Shown: positions 43,644 to 51,499, numbered from the stretch's first letter. The stretch is 64,000 bases of DNA from a bacterium (GCA_021810505.1 JAJZIR010000005.1:62001-126000); one strand, 5' to 3'. The notes: generated from the sequence alone by a model not told the origin. Numbers and translations are program-made.

Positions 43644-44772
43644 CCCGGTCTTCTTCGATCACGCCTCGACGACGCCGCTGCGCCAGGAGGCGCTGCAAGC
43701 CTACCTGAGGGCCAGCCGCGAGGTCGGTAACCCGGCCAGCCTGCACCAGCTGGGCGAGCGGGCCAGGGACCTGCTCGAAGAGGCCAGGGAGCGCTGCGCC
43801 CAGGCCCTGGGTCTGAAGCCCCGCGAGCTGCTGTTCAACTCGGGGGCCAGCGAGGGCAACACCCAGGTGCTGCTGGGCCTGGGCGGCGCCTTGGGGACCA
43901 AGCAGCTGGCGGTCAGCCGGATCGAGCACAGCTCGGTGGTGGTCCCGGCCCGCCGGCTGGAGGCCCAGGGAATTCCGGTGGCCTGGCTGCAGCCGGACCG
44001 CGCGGGGGTGGTGCGCCCGGGCGCCCTGGCCGAGGCGCTGCGCCGCCCCACCGGCCTGGTCAGCGTGATGTACGCCAACAACGAGATCGGGAGCGTCCAG
44101 CCGGTGGCCGAGCTGGCCGAGCTGGCCCACGCTGCGGGCGCCCTGCTGCACTGCGACATGGTGCAGTGTCCCGGCGTCCTGCCGGTGGATCTCTCTGCCC
44201 TGGGAGCCGACCTGGCCACCTTCAGCGCCCACAAGTTCGGCGGGCCCAGGGGAGTGGGCCTGCTCTACCGCCGCCGCGGTATCCGGCTGCCGCCGCTGAT
44301 CCTGGGCGGCGAGCAGGAGGACGGCGAGCGGGCCGGGACCCAGAACCCGGCCGGGGCTCTGGCCTGCGCGGTCGCCCTGGAGCTGGCGGTGGCCGAACAG
44401 GTCGAGGTGGCTGCGCAGCTGCGCCAGCTGCAGCGGGCCCTGCTGTCGGCCATCCGAGATCTGCCCGGGCTGCTGGTCAACGGCTCCCCTGAACAGGGCA
44501 GCCCCAAGGTCTTGTCGGTCAGCTTGGCCGGCGTCCACGGCGAGTCGCTGCTGATGCAGCTGGACTTGATGGGGATCTGCGCCAGCGTGGGCAGCGCCTG
44601 CGCGGCCCTGGCCATGCAGCCCAGCCACGTCCTGCTGGCTCTGGGCCACAGCCAGGAGCTGGCCCGGGCCACCATCCGCTTCAGCTTCGGGCGCACCAAC
44701 ACCTTGGCCGAGGTGGAGCGGGCCGCCCGCGCGCTCAGGGAGGCGGCCAAGTCTTCGGCGCTGCAGCCCTGA
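43624..44772 (+). CDS. Cysteine desulfurase (NifS/IscS family)
   Basis: This 382-residue PLP enzyme removes sulfur from cysteine for Fe-S clusters or tRNA thiolation. The N-terminal motif is FFDHASTTPLRQEAL, the PLP lysine is in TFSAHKFGGPRGVGLLY, and the catalytic Cys is in VGSACAALAMQPSHVLLALG. The class I loop layout suggests an IscS-like enzyme. ATG 43624 lies inside the end of the PASTA gene; a later start cannot be excluded. Confidence 0.9.
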   Translation: MTASASDPVFFDHASTTPLRQEALQAYLRASREVGNPASLHQLGERARDLLEEARERCAQALGLKPRELLFNSGASEGNTQVLLGLGGALGTKQLAVSRIEHSSVVVPARRLEAQGIPVAWLQPDRAGVVRPGALAEALRRPTGLVSVMYANNEIGSVQPVAELAELAHAAGALLHCDMVQCPGVLPVDLSALGADLATFSAHKFGGPRGVGLLYRRRGIRLPPLILGGEQEDGERAGTQNPAGALACAVALELAVAEQVEVAAQLRQLQRALLSAIRDLPGLLVNGSPEQGSPKVLSVSLAGVHGESLLMQLDLMGICASVGSACAALAMQPSHVLLALGHSQELARATIRFSFGRTNTLAEVERAARALREAAKSSALQP

Positions 44773-44795
44773 CGCCCGCTTCCCTAAGGGACCTG

Positions 44796-44819
44796 CCCGC
44801 AGGGAGAACGGGCTGCGGG
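44796..44819 (+). terminator. Hairpin after the cysteine desulfurase gene
   Basis: CCCGCAG (44796-44802) and CTGCGGG (44813-44819) form a 7-bp stem with a 10-nt loop. There is no clear U-tract, so it is only a possible terminator. Confidence 0.4.
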
Positions 44820-44901
44820 GCGCATAGGGAGAGAAGCCCCGGACCGGTGCTGGTTTCAGAGAACTCGGCTGCTCCCTGGGGGCCTTGGGGGTTCTCCCTG
44901 G

Positions 44902-45627
44902 CTAGGTAGCGCCGAGGGCTGTCCCGGCGAACTTCCTCAACTTCTCGGCTAGGCGGTCGTAGCAGCTAGCCTGCATGTCCAGGATTTCCGGCTTTTCCGC
45001 CTCCATCGAGAGGGGACGGTTGGGGTCCCTGTGAAGTACCGCCGATAGGCACTGGTAGCGCACCTTGTCTGAGATCTCCGCGGCCCGGGTAGGCGGCCCG
45101 GTCCCTGACCACGCCCTTACCCCCTCCGCGCACTCCAGGTACGCTTCCAAGCAACTCCGAAGGCCCGGGTATTGCGCACAGAGGTCTTCTGCGCAGAGGC
45201 TCTCCAGACTACCGGCTCGGTCGTCGTCGGGGACTAGGCTGATCTGTACCGTCAGGGCTTGTTCGCCCGTCTCCCCCGAAGCCGGGAGCGAGAGCACCTC
45301 CGGTAGGGGATACTGGAAATCCTTTCCGTCTTTCTGCAGCTGTCGGTTGGCTGCTTTGATTTGGTTCTGCAGCTTGTTCAGCTTGCTTTCCCCGTCATCC
45401 CCGCAGTCGCTGAGCAGCAAGATCCCCTGCAGCTGCTCAAACCCATCCGCCAGAAGGATCTGGACCAGTTTCTTGCCAAAATTATCTTGGCCATCTACGG
45501 CTAGGCACTGGGGACCGGAGATCTCCCGCTCGCGCAGCAGGCTCGTTAGGAAGTTGGCATCTGCCTTACCTTCACACAGGATCAGCAGCTTTTCCCTGAT
45601 CCTGAAGGGCTCGGAGGACTCGGGCAC
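44902..45627 (-). CDS. TOPRIM-type protein (DUF3226-like), partner of the ATPase
   Basis: This 241-residue protein is predicted to be a TOPRIM-fold nuclease or ligand-binding partner. Residues 14-24 read LLILCEGKADA with the conserved Glu at 19. The second acidic motif is LLSDCGDD (Asp 74 and 77/78), a shifted variant of the usual DxD. A third block, VPDDDRAGSLESL (residues 132-144), matches the PDN...G.LE pattern of DUF3226. GTG 45627 lies 2 nt after the ATPase stop, so expression is coupled. The role is inferred from family and context, by analogy with OLD and PARIS systems. Confidence 0.7.
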   Translation of the reverse strand: MPESSEPFRIREKLLILCEGKADANFLTSLLREREISGPQCLAVDGQDNFGKKLVQILLADGFEQLQGILLLSDCGDDGESKLNKLQNQIKAANRQLQKDGKDFQYPLPEVLSLPASGETGEQALTVQISLVPDDDRAGSLESLCAEDLCAQYPGLRSCLEAYLECAEGVRAWSGTGPPTRAAEISDKVRYQCLSAVLHRDPNRPLSMEAEKPEILDMQASCYDRLAEKLRKFAGTALGAT

Positions 45628-45629
45628 TG

Positions 45630-46784
45630 CTATCTTTTACGGATCTCAAGGCCGCTGGCGATGGCCTCGGCCACAGAGGGCCCCGGGGTCAGATCGGCCA
45701 GACTACGCCCGCTTCTCTGGTGGACCTGGATCAGCGCGAAATCCTCAGCGGCAGCTCTATCTGGATCTTGCATGAGCTCGGCAGCAGCCCTCAGGCACTC
45801 CTGGCTGTGGGTGCTCAGGAACAGCTGGACATCGCTGTCTTTTGCGAACTGGTACAGGGCGCTCCAGAGTTTGGGGAGCAGGCTGTAGTGCAAGCCGTTC
45901 TCGATCTCGTCGATCAGCACGACCCCGCCTTGGAAATTCCGGATCCCGCTCAGGATCAGGACCAACTTGCTCGCCGCCGAGGATACCAGGCTGATGGGGA
46001 TCTTCCTGGGCAGGTGTTGCATCGTAGCTACGATGCAGGGCGCCCCTTGGAGTACCGCGATGGACAGATCGCCGATCTCCGGGAACTCTTTTCGGATGAA
46101 GTCGGTGACCTCTTTGGCATTTTTTAGTACGTCCAGACTTGAGAACCACTGGACTGCCTGAGCGGGGTTGCTGCGGGGGTCGAAGTTGAGCACTTCCGAG
46201 ACGGGTACGAGCCCGGCCCCATGCGGAAGCTGCAGCTGCAGCTGCAGGAAACCGGCCTGAAGATTCAGGCTGGCTTCGGTCTTTTCCGTGATGCCAGGTA
46301 CGAAGTTCACTCGCTCGAAGATGATGGGCAAAATCTGTCCCGTGACCGGTGGTGGGCTGCCAGCCCAGCTGGGCTGGGGCGGCGCTCCGATCAGCTGCGC
46401 TGTCCCCCAAGCGCTGCCCATGCGGATGGTCAGCTGGGCTTGGCGGGGCTGCTCGTCTCCTATTGGCAGTAGTTCAGACTGGAACTCGATGGGCTCTGAC
46501 AGGTCAAAAGAGCCGAAGAGCGATCCCCAGAACTCTTCGAAGACCTGCGCGGCCGAGAAGACCTGCGCGGCCGGTAGGAAGGAAGGTACCCCCTGAGGGA
46601 TTCCTCGCTTCACCTGCAGCTCGTAGGCGATCTGCGCAGTTCCCCCGAGCCCCAGGCGGAGAGCCTCTAGCAGGGCAGTCTTGCCGGAGCCGCTGCCTCC
46701 GACCACGATGTTGACCCGCCGCAAGCCCCGCAGGCGGATCTCCTGGAATCCGCGGAAATTCCTGCACTCGAAACGGCTGATCAC
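45630..46784 (-). CDS. AAA15/21-type ATPase of an OLD/PARIS-like pair
   Basis: This 384-residue ATPase of the ABC/SMC-like overcome-lysogenization-defect group has Walker A VVGGSGSGKTALLEAL (residues 27-42), a signature-like LVSSAASKLVLILSGI, Walker B VVLIDEIENGLH (from residue 288) and the switch His in FLSTHSQECL (324-327). The N-terminal ISRFECRNFRGFQEIRL strand is typical. There is no fused TOPRIM domain; that activity is encoded by the next gene. Base composition is lower in GC than in the flanking core genes. It starts at GTG 46784. Confidence 0.78.
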   Translation of the reverse strand: MISRFECRNFRGFQEIRLRGLRRVNIVVGGSGSGKTALLEALRLGLGGTAQIAYELQVKRGIPQGVPSFLPAAQVFSAAQVFEEFWGSLFGSFDLSEPIEFQSELLPIGDEQPRQAQLTIRMGSAWGTAQLIGAPPQPSWAGSPPPVTGQILPIIFERVNFVPGITEKTEASLNLQAGFLQLQLQLPHGAGLVPVSEVLNFDPRSNPAQAVQWFSSLDVLKNAKEVTDFIRKEFPEIGDLSIAVLQGAPCIVATMQHLPRKIPISLVSSAASKLVLILSGIRNFQGGVVLIDEIENGLHYSLLPKLWSALYQFAKDSDVQLFLSTHSQECLRAAAELMQDPDRAAAEDFALIQVHQRSGRSLADLTPGPSVAEAIASGLEIRKR

Positions 46785-47358
46785 GGCTGAGGAGGCTCCT
46801 GTTCCGTGGGAGTTGCGCGGTTGGGGTCGCCCCCAGTAGGCGCCGTCCCACTTCCATATGCTTTCTCATCCTAACATTGCCAGAACCGCGCGCGGTAGCC
46901 CTCCAGCCGGAGGCTCTCCGGCTGGAGCCGCTAGGGACCTCGGAGCCCTGGTGGCAGCCGGATCTGGGGTTAGGCCTGGGCGCCCAGAGGTAGCTGAGCT
47001 GCGCGGGGATCCCTCGAGAACGCCCCCAGGCAGCGGCGCGGGGCCTCCCGGGCTGGCCGGTTTTCCGGACCGGGCATAGCTTCACCGACCTCCATGCAGC
47101 CCGCCACAGGTACCGCGAGTTCGCGAAAGCCGAGGTCGCTGACCGGCGCGCGGTCAAGAGCGTGGCGGCCGCCGAGACCGTCGCCTCGTCGATCTTCGAG
47201 ATGGTGCTCGCGGGTTCCCTCATCCGGACGATCGAGGGAAGCTCCGCACGTCCCAGTTGACGATCCCCCTGCGGTACGCAGGGGCGTTCGGCTCGCTCTG
47301 GCGGCGGCGATCGCCGTGTACGGGGTTCGTCCTTCAGTCCGGCCGCACGGGGACGGGT
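46785..47358. other. 574-bp region with a strong hairpin and a possible gene remnant
   Basis: This stretch lies upstream of the ATPase operon. CTCCAGCCGGA and TCCGGCTGGAG (46901-46927) form a perfect 11-bp stem with a 5-nt loop. On the plus strand about 47076-47261 encodes an open tail with RYREFAKAEVADRRAVKS and SIFEMVLAGSLIRTIEG and then a stop. It has the look of a truncated real C-terminus, but I do not recognise the family. No intact gene was found. Confidence 0.4.
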
Positions 47359-47961
47359 TCAGGCGTCGCTCACGGGTCGGGGACTGTTGAGGACACCCCA
47401 GTAGGCGAAGGCGAGCAGCAGCGCTCCGGGAACGACCGCTCCAAAAGTGGCCACTATCGTCCCCGACGCTGCTTCGCTCGCTGCGATCAGACCCGCGATC
47501 CCGGAGGTCGCGATGGCGGCGCCTAGAACATGGAACAACCGGGTCCGCCAGATCGCCCCGAGCGCCACGAAGTGCACGCCGACGACGACTGACACCCAAG
47601 CGACCACTCCTCGCCCGGGCAGATCGAGCAGCCCGGTGAGCAGGGCGCTGCCCCCGACGATGGCAGCGCCCTCTGCGGCCACGATCAGCCAGTAACCCCT
47701 TCCGAATCCTCCGGCTCCAGGGTGCTCGGTACCGGGGCGGTCCGCTCCTCGGGTAATGATGAGCAAGCTGACCAGCCCGGCGAACGCCGCTGCGCCGGCG
47801 AGACGCAGCGCCAGCGCAGCTGGCGCTGGTAGTGATCCCGCGTTGGCTTCCAGGTAGACCAGCCCGAAGACCGCCCCGATCAACGACCCGAGCCGGGGTC
47901 CGCTCAGCTGGTTCCTTGGATGTCCGGCCCGTAATTCGTCCCTGCTCGTCTCATCCGCCAT
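47359..47961 (-). CDS. Hypothetical six-helix membrane protein
   Basis: This protein of 200 residues has about six hydrophobic segments, such as LGSLIGAVFGLVYLEA, YWLIVAAEGAAIVGGSALL and ATFGAVVPGALLLAFAYWGV. The family is not recognised; similar proteins are common in actinobacteria. ATG 47961 has TACACT 5 nt upstream, suggesting a leaderless mRNA. It is divergent from a TetR gene with a perfect palindrome in the spacer, so it is probably the regulated target. Confidence 0.65.
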   Translation of the reverse strand: MADETSRDELRAGHPRNQLSGPRLGSLIGAVFGLVYLEANAGSLPAPAALALRLAGAAAFAGLVSLLIITRGADRPGTEHPGAGGFGRGYWLIVAAEGAAIVGGSALLTGLLDLPGRGVVAWVSVVVGVHFVALGAIWRTRLFHVLGAAIATSGIAGLIAASEAASGTIVATFGAVVPGALLLAFAYWGVLNSPRPVSDA

Positions 47962-47981
47962 GATGGAGTGTACATATTTAC

Positions 47982-47993
47982 TAGTGCGCACTA
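47982..47993. promoter_or_regulatory. Perfect 12-bp palindrome, likely TetR operator
   Basis: TAGTGCGCACTA is a perfect palindrome. It lies 10 nt upstream of the -10 box (TACACT, 47972-47967 on the minus strand) of the membrane protein gene and at the start of the TetR gene. Repressor binding would block both. Confidence 0.6.
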
Positions 47994-48682
47994 CGCCCAA
48001 CTATCGATACGTCAGGGACCCTGACGGTGAACCCGGTGGGGAGCAGGGCAAAGGCGGAAGAGGCCGCTACCACTCCCCGCTACGCCAGGAGCGCGCGAAC
48101 GACACCCGCCGGCGGATCACCACCGCCAGCCTGGAGCTGTTCGCCGACTGCGGGTACTGGTCGACCACCATCGCCGCGATCGCCGAGGCCGCCGGCGTGA
48201 CGGTCCAGACCGTCTACGCCACCTTCGGCTCCAAAGCGGGGATCATGAAGGCGCTCCTCACCCTGATGGAGAACGACGCGCAGGCCCCCGTCTGGAGGGA
48301 GCGCATCGCCGCCGCGGCCGAGCCCGCCGACAAGCTGCGGGCCTTCGCAGGGTGGACTACCAGTATGTTCTCCGCCAGCAAACGAGCGATTGCAGCCGCG
48401 CAGGAGGCCGGAGGCGCCCCTACCCTCAGCGAACTGAAGGTCGAAGGCGACCGCCGCCGCCGAGACGCCCTCGACCGCCTTCTCGCACCGATGGAGGGCG
48501 AAGGCGTCCTCCGTGCCGGACTCGACCGTCATTCCGCCACCGACCGGGCGTGGTTGCTCACCGGCGTCGAGTTGTACCTGGCGGCCACCACCGGCTGTGG
48601 GTGGTCCGACACCAACTACACCGACTGGCTCGGAGACCTACTCGTCAACCAACTGCTCGCCACCAGGAACATCGACCCGTAG
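47984..48682 (+). CDS. TetR-family transcriptional regulator
   Basis: This regulator of about 232 residues has the TetR DNA-binding domain: TRRRITTASLELFADCGYWS followed by TTIAAIAEAAGVTVQTVYAT and FGSKAGIMKALL. An N-terminal extension of about 40 residues precedes it, so the start is uncertain: GTG 47984 and ATG 47960 are both in frame, and the operator would lie within or next to the first codons. It probably controls the divergent membrane protein gene and itself. Confidence 0.82.
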   Translation: MRTTPNYRYVRDPDGEPGGEQGKGGRGRYHSPLRQERANDTRRRITTASLELFADCGYWSTTIAAIAEAAGVTVQTVYATFGSKAGIMKALLTLMENDAQAPVWRERIAAAAEPADKLRAFAGWTTSMFSASKRAIAAAQEAGGAPTLSELKVEGDRRRRDALDRLLAPMEGEGVLRAGLDRHSATDRAWLLTGVELYLAATTGCGWSDTNYTDWLGDLLVNQLLATRNIDP

Positions 48683-48774
48683 GAGCACCATCGTCACCGC
48701 CCCCCTGTTGCGCGCGTCCGGCATCCCAGTGCCGAGCGCCGGAAGGTGGTCGGGCTACGGGACGGTCATGATCG

Positions 48775-48951
48775 TCAGGCTCTCGGCGGAGCCGCTTCGG
48801 ACTCCTCGGAGTAATCCGCTCCCTGGTTCTCCTGGATCTGTTCGACGGCGAGTCGGTAGATGGCGTGCTCGTCTCGGATGCCGATGGCCACCACGGTCCG
48901 GGTATCACGGCCAAGGTCGCCGTAGACGAGCCGGAATACTTGTTTAGCGGA
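48775..48951 (-). pseudogene. C-terminal fragment of a RelE-like toxin gene
   Basis: The minus strand reads KQVFRLVYGDLGRDTRTV then IGIRDEHAIYRLAVEQI and a stop at 48775, which resembles the end of RelE/ParE-type toxins. The frame is cut by a stop and by the left end of the IS66-type element near 48940-48950. The matching N-terminus lies on the other side of the element at 50570-50610. About 15 middle residues seem to be missing. Confidence 0.5.
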
Positions 48952-50569
48952 TATCCACTACCCGCGAGCTGATTGCGGTAGGCATGTGTCGGAGTCGAGC
49001 GGAGCCGGGTGATCGGTTCTTGTTGTGGCGCGTGAAGCAGCGGGCAATCTGGTGGCGAGGGTGGCTGAGTTGGAGTTGCTGGCGGCGCGCCTTGAGGCCA
49101 AGTTGGCGGCACAGGAGAAGCAGATCGCCCGGAAGGATGAGCCGTTGATCGAGAAGACCAACCGGATCAAAGAGCTCGAGAAGGCACTCGAGGACGCCCA
49201 TCGCCGATCGAAGCGCCAGAGCGCCCCGTTCTCCAAGGGCGACCCGAAGGCCGAGCCGGCCCGCTCGGGGCGCAAGTCCGGCGAGGCCCATGACCGCCAC
49301 GGGCATCGCAGCGTTCCAACGGTGCCGCCCGACCGTGAGCTCGATGCGCCGCTTCCGGCCTGCTGCCCGCACTGCGGCGGCGAGGTGGAGCACGAACGTG
49401 ACGGCGAGCAGTGGCAGGTGGATGTGCCAGAGGTGCGCCCGACGACCACCCGCTTCAAGGTTGGGATGGGACGCTGTCGGTCCTGCAAGCGCCGCATCCA
49501 AGGACGCCACCCAGAGCAGACCTCTGACGCTTTGGGTGCTGCCGGCTCACAGATCGGGCCGGTGCTCAAGGGTTGGGCGATGTTGCTGCACTACCGGATG
49601 GGGTTGGGCTTCGGAAGGACCGCCGAGGTGCTGGCACGCTTCGGGGTGAAGGTGACCGCAGGGGCGATCTGCCAGTCCTCAGCGCGTGCGGTCTCGACCG
49701 ATCTGCTCCCGGTGCACAGAGAACTGGTCCGGCGGGCCAACCGCTCGGCGTCGATCACCATGGACGAGACGAGCTGGAGGGTCGGCGGTCAGAGGAAATG
49801 GCTGTGGGTAGCGGCCAACAGCGAGCTCACGCTGTGCGGGGTAGGGGACGGGCGAGGCTTCGACCAGGCGATCGAGGTGATCGGTGCCGACTACGAGGGC
49901 GTATTGGTCCGAGACGGATACGTGACCTACAACCGATACGACAAAGCTACCCATCAAAGCTGCATTGCTCATCTCGCCAGGCGCTGCCACGAGATGGAGG
50001 CCGGCCTTCCCGCAGCCGATCGTGACGTGCCGGGCGCGGCCAAGGCCATCCTCTCTGCTGCTCTGCGCGCGAGGGACCTGCCTGAAGAACGAGCCGCTGC
50101 TGGGGTCGAGCTCAAGGATCGCCTCGACGCGCTCGCCGTCACTTCCGTCGGCAACGACGCCAACCGCCTCCTCGAGCATCTGGGAAAGCAAGCGCTGTAC
50201 CTGTTCACCTTCCTCAGCGTCGAAGGAGTCGACGCCACGAACTTCCGAGGCGAGCAAGCCGTCCGGCCCTGCGCTGTGAACCGCAAGACCTGGGGCGGCA
50301 ATCGAACCTGGAACGGCACACGAACCCACGGTGTGATCACCTGCATCCTCGCGGCGGCCGCCGAGCACGGCGTCGACACCGTCGACTACCTCGCCGCCCG
50401 AGCCCGCAATCCCGACCCCCGGCCCGCTGTCCTTCTCGGCTGGCGTCCCGGCCAGCCGATACCAGTCGTGAGCTCAACGCACTCTGTCTGACCCCGGCTA
50501 CGGCGACGGGCGACGATCCACTCGCAACTTGAAACCCTGCTTCAACGCACCCTGCAACCCGCTAACCAA
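48940..50569 (+). mobile_element. IS66-type insertion sequence, single transposase gene
   Basis: The element is about 1.63 kb. Imperfect terminal inverted repeats can be seen: TTGTTTAGCGG (48940-48950) and CCGCTAACCAA (50559-50569), which agree at 10 of 11 bases. It carries only the transposase, without the small tnpA/tnpB genes of classic IS66. No 8-bp target duplication is visible, so the exact ends are uncertain or one flank was deleted. Confidence 0.65.
49025..50491 (+). CDS. IS66-family transposase
   Basis: This 488-residue transposase has a leucine-zipper-like N-terminus (AELELLAARLEAKLAAQEKQ), a zinc-binding region with CCPHCGG and CRSCKRR, and the DDE catalytic domain. The candidate residues are in SITMDETSWRVGG, LVRDGYVTYNRY and TNFRGEQAVRPCAVNRKTWG. 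Full length suggests that it may be active. It starts at GTG 49025. Confidence 0.92.
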   Translation: MAREAAGNLVARVAELELLAARLEAKLAAQEKQIARKDEPLIEKTNRIKELEKALEDAHRRSKRQSAPFSKGDPKAEPARSGRKSGEAHDRHGHRSVPTVPPDRELDAPLPACCPHCGGEVEHERDGEQWQVDVPEVRPTTTRFKVGMGRCRSCKRRIQGRHPEQTSDALGAAGSQIGPVLKGWAMLLHYRMGLGFGRTAEVLARFGVKVTAGAICQSSARAVSTDLLPVHRELVRRANRSASITMDETSWRVGGQRKWLWVAANSELTLCGVGDGRGFDQAIEVIGADYEGVLVRDGYVTYNRYDKATHQSCIAHLARRCHEMEAGLPAADRDVPGAAKAILSAALRARDLPEERAAAGVELKDRLDALAVTSVGNDANRLLEHLGKQALYLFTFLSVEGVDATNFRGEQAVRPCAVNRKTWGGNRTWNGTRTHGVITCILAAAAEHGVDTVDYLAARARNPDPRPAVLLGWRPGQPIPVVSSTHSV

Positions 50570-50610
50570 TAACCGATCTGGTAGCGCGCCGGCTTGACCC
50601 GGCGAGTCAC
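50570..50610 (-). pseudogene. N-terminal fragment of the split RelE-like toxin gene
   Basis: GTG at 50610 overlaps the antitoxin stop (GTGA), as in many toxin-antitoxin operons, and reads TRRVKPARYQIGYW before running into the insertion sequence. It should join the C-terminal fragment at 48775-48951. Confidence 0.45.
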
Positions 50611-50900
50611 TCCTGCTTGGGCTTGGAGGCCTTCTTCGCCTCAGCCAAGGCCGAGACGAGGCCCCCCTCGCTGAGCCACGGTCGGCTCTCGGCTAGCCGC
50701 CGACGGGCCAGGTCGAAGTCCAGTTGGTCTTCGGCGCGGGCGAGCAGCTTCTCCCAGAGGCGATGGGCACGAGTACCGCCTGGGCGCGACGGTGCGAGCC
50801 GAAGAAGACGGATTCGGGGTCGACGGCGTCGAAGCGCTTGGTGATCTGACTAAAGGCGGCCCGGACTTCGCTCGTTGGGACCACGTTCGCGTTGGATAAT
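50607..50900 (-). pseudogene. Frameshifted antitoxin gene (Phd/YefM-like)
   Basis: The minus strand reads NVVPTSEVRAAFSQITKRFD and FFGSHRRAQAVLVP in one frame, as in prevent-host-death antitoxins. It then continues in another frame as RLWEKLLARAEDQLDFDL to a stop at 50607. The frameshift lies near 50755-50765. The start codon is unclear: AGGAGG (around 50906-50911) precedes no proper start. It stands just before the broken toxin gene. Confidence 0.55.
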
Positions 50901-50914
50901 CTACACCTCCTGCC

Positions 50915-50959
50915 TGGGGGATTTTGGGTGACCAAAGGTGGGGGATTTTGAAGTGGCCA
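50915..50959. repeat. Two 24-bp-spaced repeats like an IS21-family end
   Basis: TGGGGGATTTTGGGTGACCA (50915-50934) and TGGGGGATTTTGAAGTGGCC (50939-50958) are similar repeats with a 24-bp period. IS21-type elements carry such multiple terminal repeats. No istA or istB gene is nearby, so this would be a left-over end. Confidence 0.45.
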
Positions 50960-51002
50960 ACGGGGATGTACTATCTATCTATGAAACAAAAGGAGGGTGC
51001 CT

Positions 51003-51206
51003 ATGCAAACACATACCGCAGGATTTCCTCACCCTGAGCTGATCGGGACATTCCGCCAGTTCGGGCCGTTTGGGGTCCCCTACCAGATACTCAAGGAAGG
51101 GCACCATACCGACAAGGGTTGGACTGTTGAAATTGAGGTGCCAGAAACCGGGGAGCGTTTGGAATATCCACTCGATGCCATCCTGGATGACCCGGAAGCT
51201 CGCTAG
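51003..51206 (+). CDS. vapX: VapX-like antitoxin (DUF5397 family)
   Basis: This 67-residue acidic protein directly precedes vapD and matches the small DUF5397/VapX type. It reads LIGTFRQFGPFGVPYQILKE and ends in EIEVPETGERLEYPL. It should neutralise VapD. ATG 51003 is preferred to GTG 50997 because AGGAGG (50990-50995) is at the right distance. The stop TAG overlaps the GTG start of vapD. The local composition is clearly less GC-rich than the core genes. Confidence 0.75.
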   Translation: MQTHTAGFPHPELIGTFRQFGPFGVPYQILKEGHHTDKGWTVEIEVPETGERLEYPLDAILDDPEAR

Positions 51207-51499
51207 TGTTCGCCATCGCTTTTGATCTGACCGTCAAGGAAACCGCCAAACATCATCCCAAAGGGGTGCCCTCCGCCTATTCGGAGATTGGGGCCACCTT
51301 GGCAGGATATGGGTTCCGATGGGTGCAGGGCAGCATCTACGTCTGTGAGAACGAGGATATGGCCAATCTGATGGATGCTATGGATGCCCTGACGGGCCTG
51401 ACTTGGTTCCCATCATCAGTACGAGATATTCGCTCCTTCCGCGTGGAGCAGTGGTCGGATTTTACCGACAGGGTGAAGCGTCGGGGTGGCTCAAAATGA
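51206..51499 (+). CDS. vapD: VapD endoribonuclease toxin
   Basis: This 97-residue protein is a VapD-family ribonuclease, distantly related to Cas2. It begins MFAIAFDLTVKE, with the conserved Asp at residue 7, and contains AYSEIGATLAGYGFRWVQGS and the typical WFPSSVRDIRSFRVEQWSDF. Length and motifs are complete, so the toxin looks intact. It is known mainly from pathogens and plasmids, and its position among broken mobile elements suggests acquisition by transfer. Confidence 0.85.
   Translation: MFAIAFDLTVKETAKHHPKGVPSAYSEIGATLAGYGFRWVQGSIYVCENEDMANLMDAMDALTGLTWFPSSVRDIRSFRVEQWSDFTDRVKRRGGSK

Noticed and set aside
48940-50569. 8-bp target-site duplication for the IS66-type element
   Set aside because: The flanks (CGGAATAC and TAACCGAT) do not match for any end position tried, so none is claimed.
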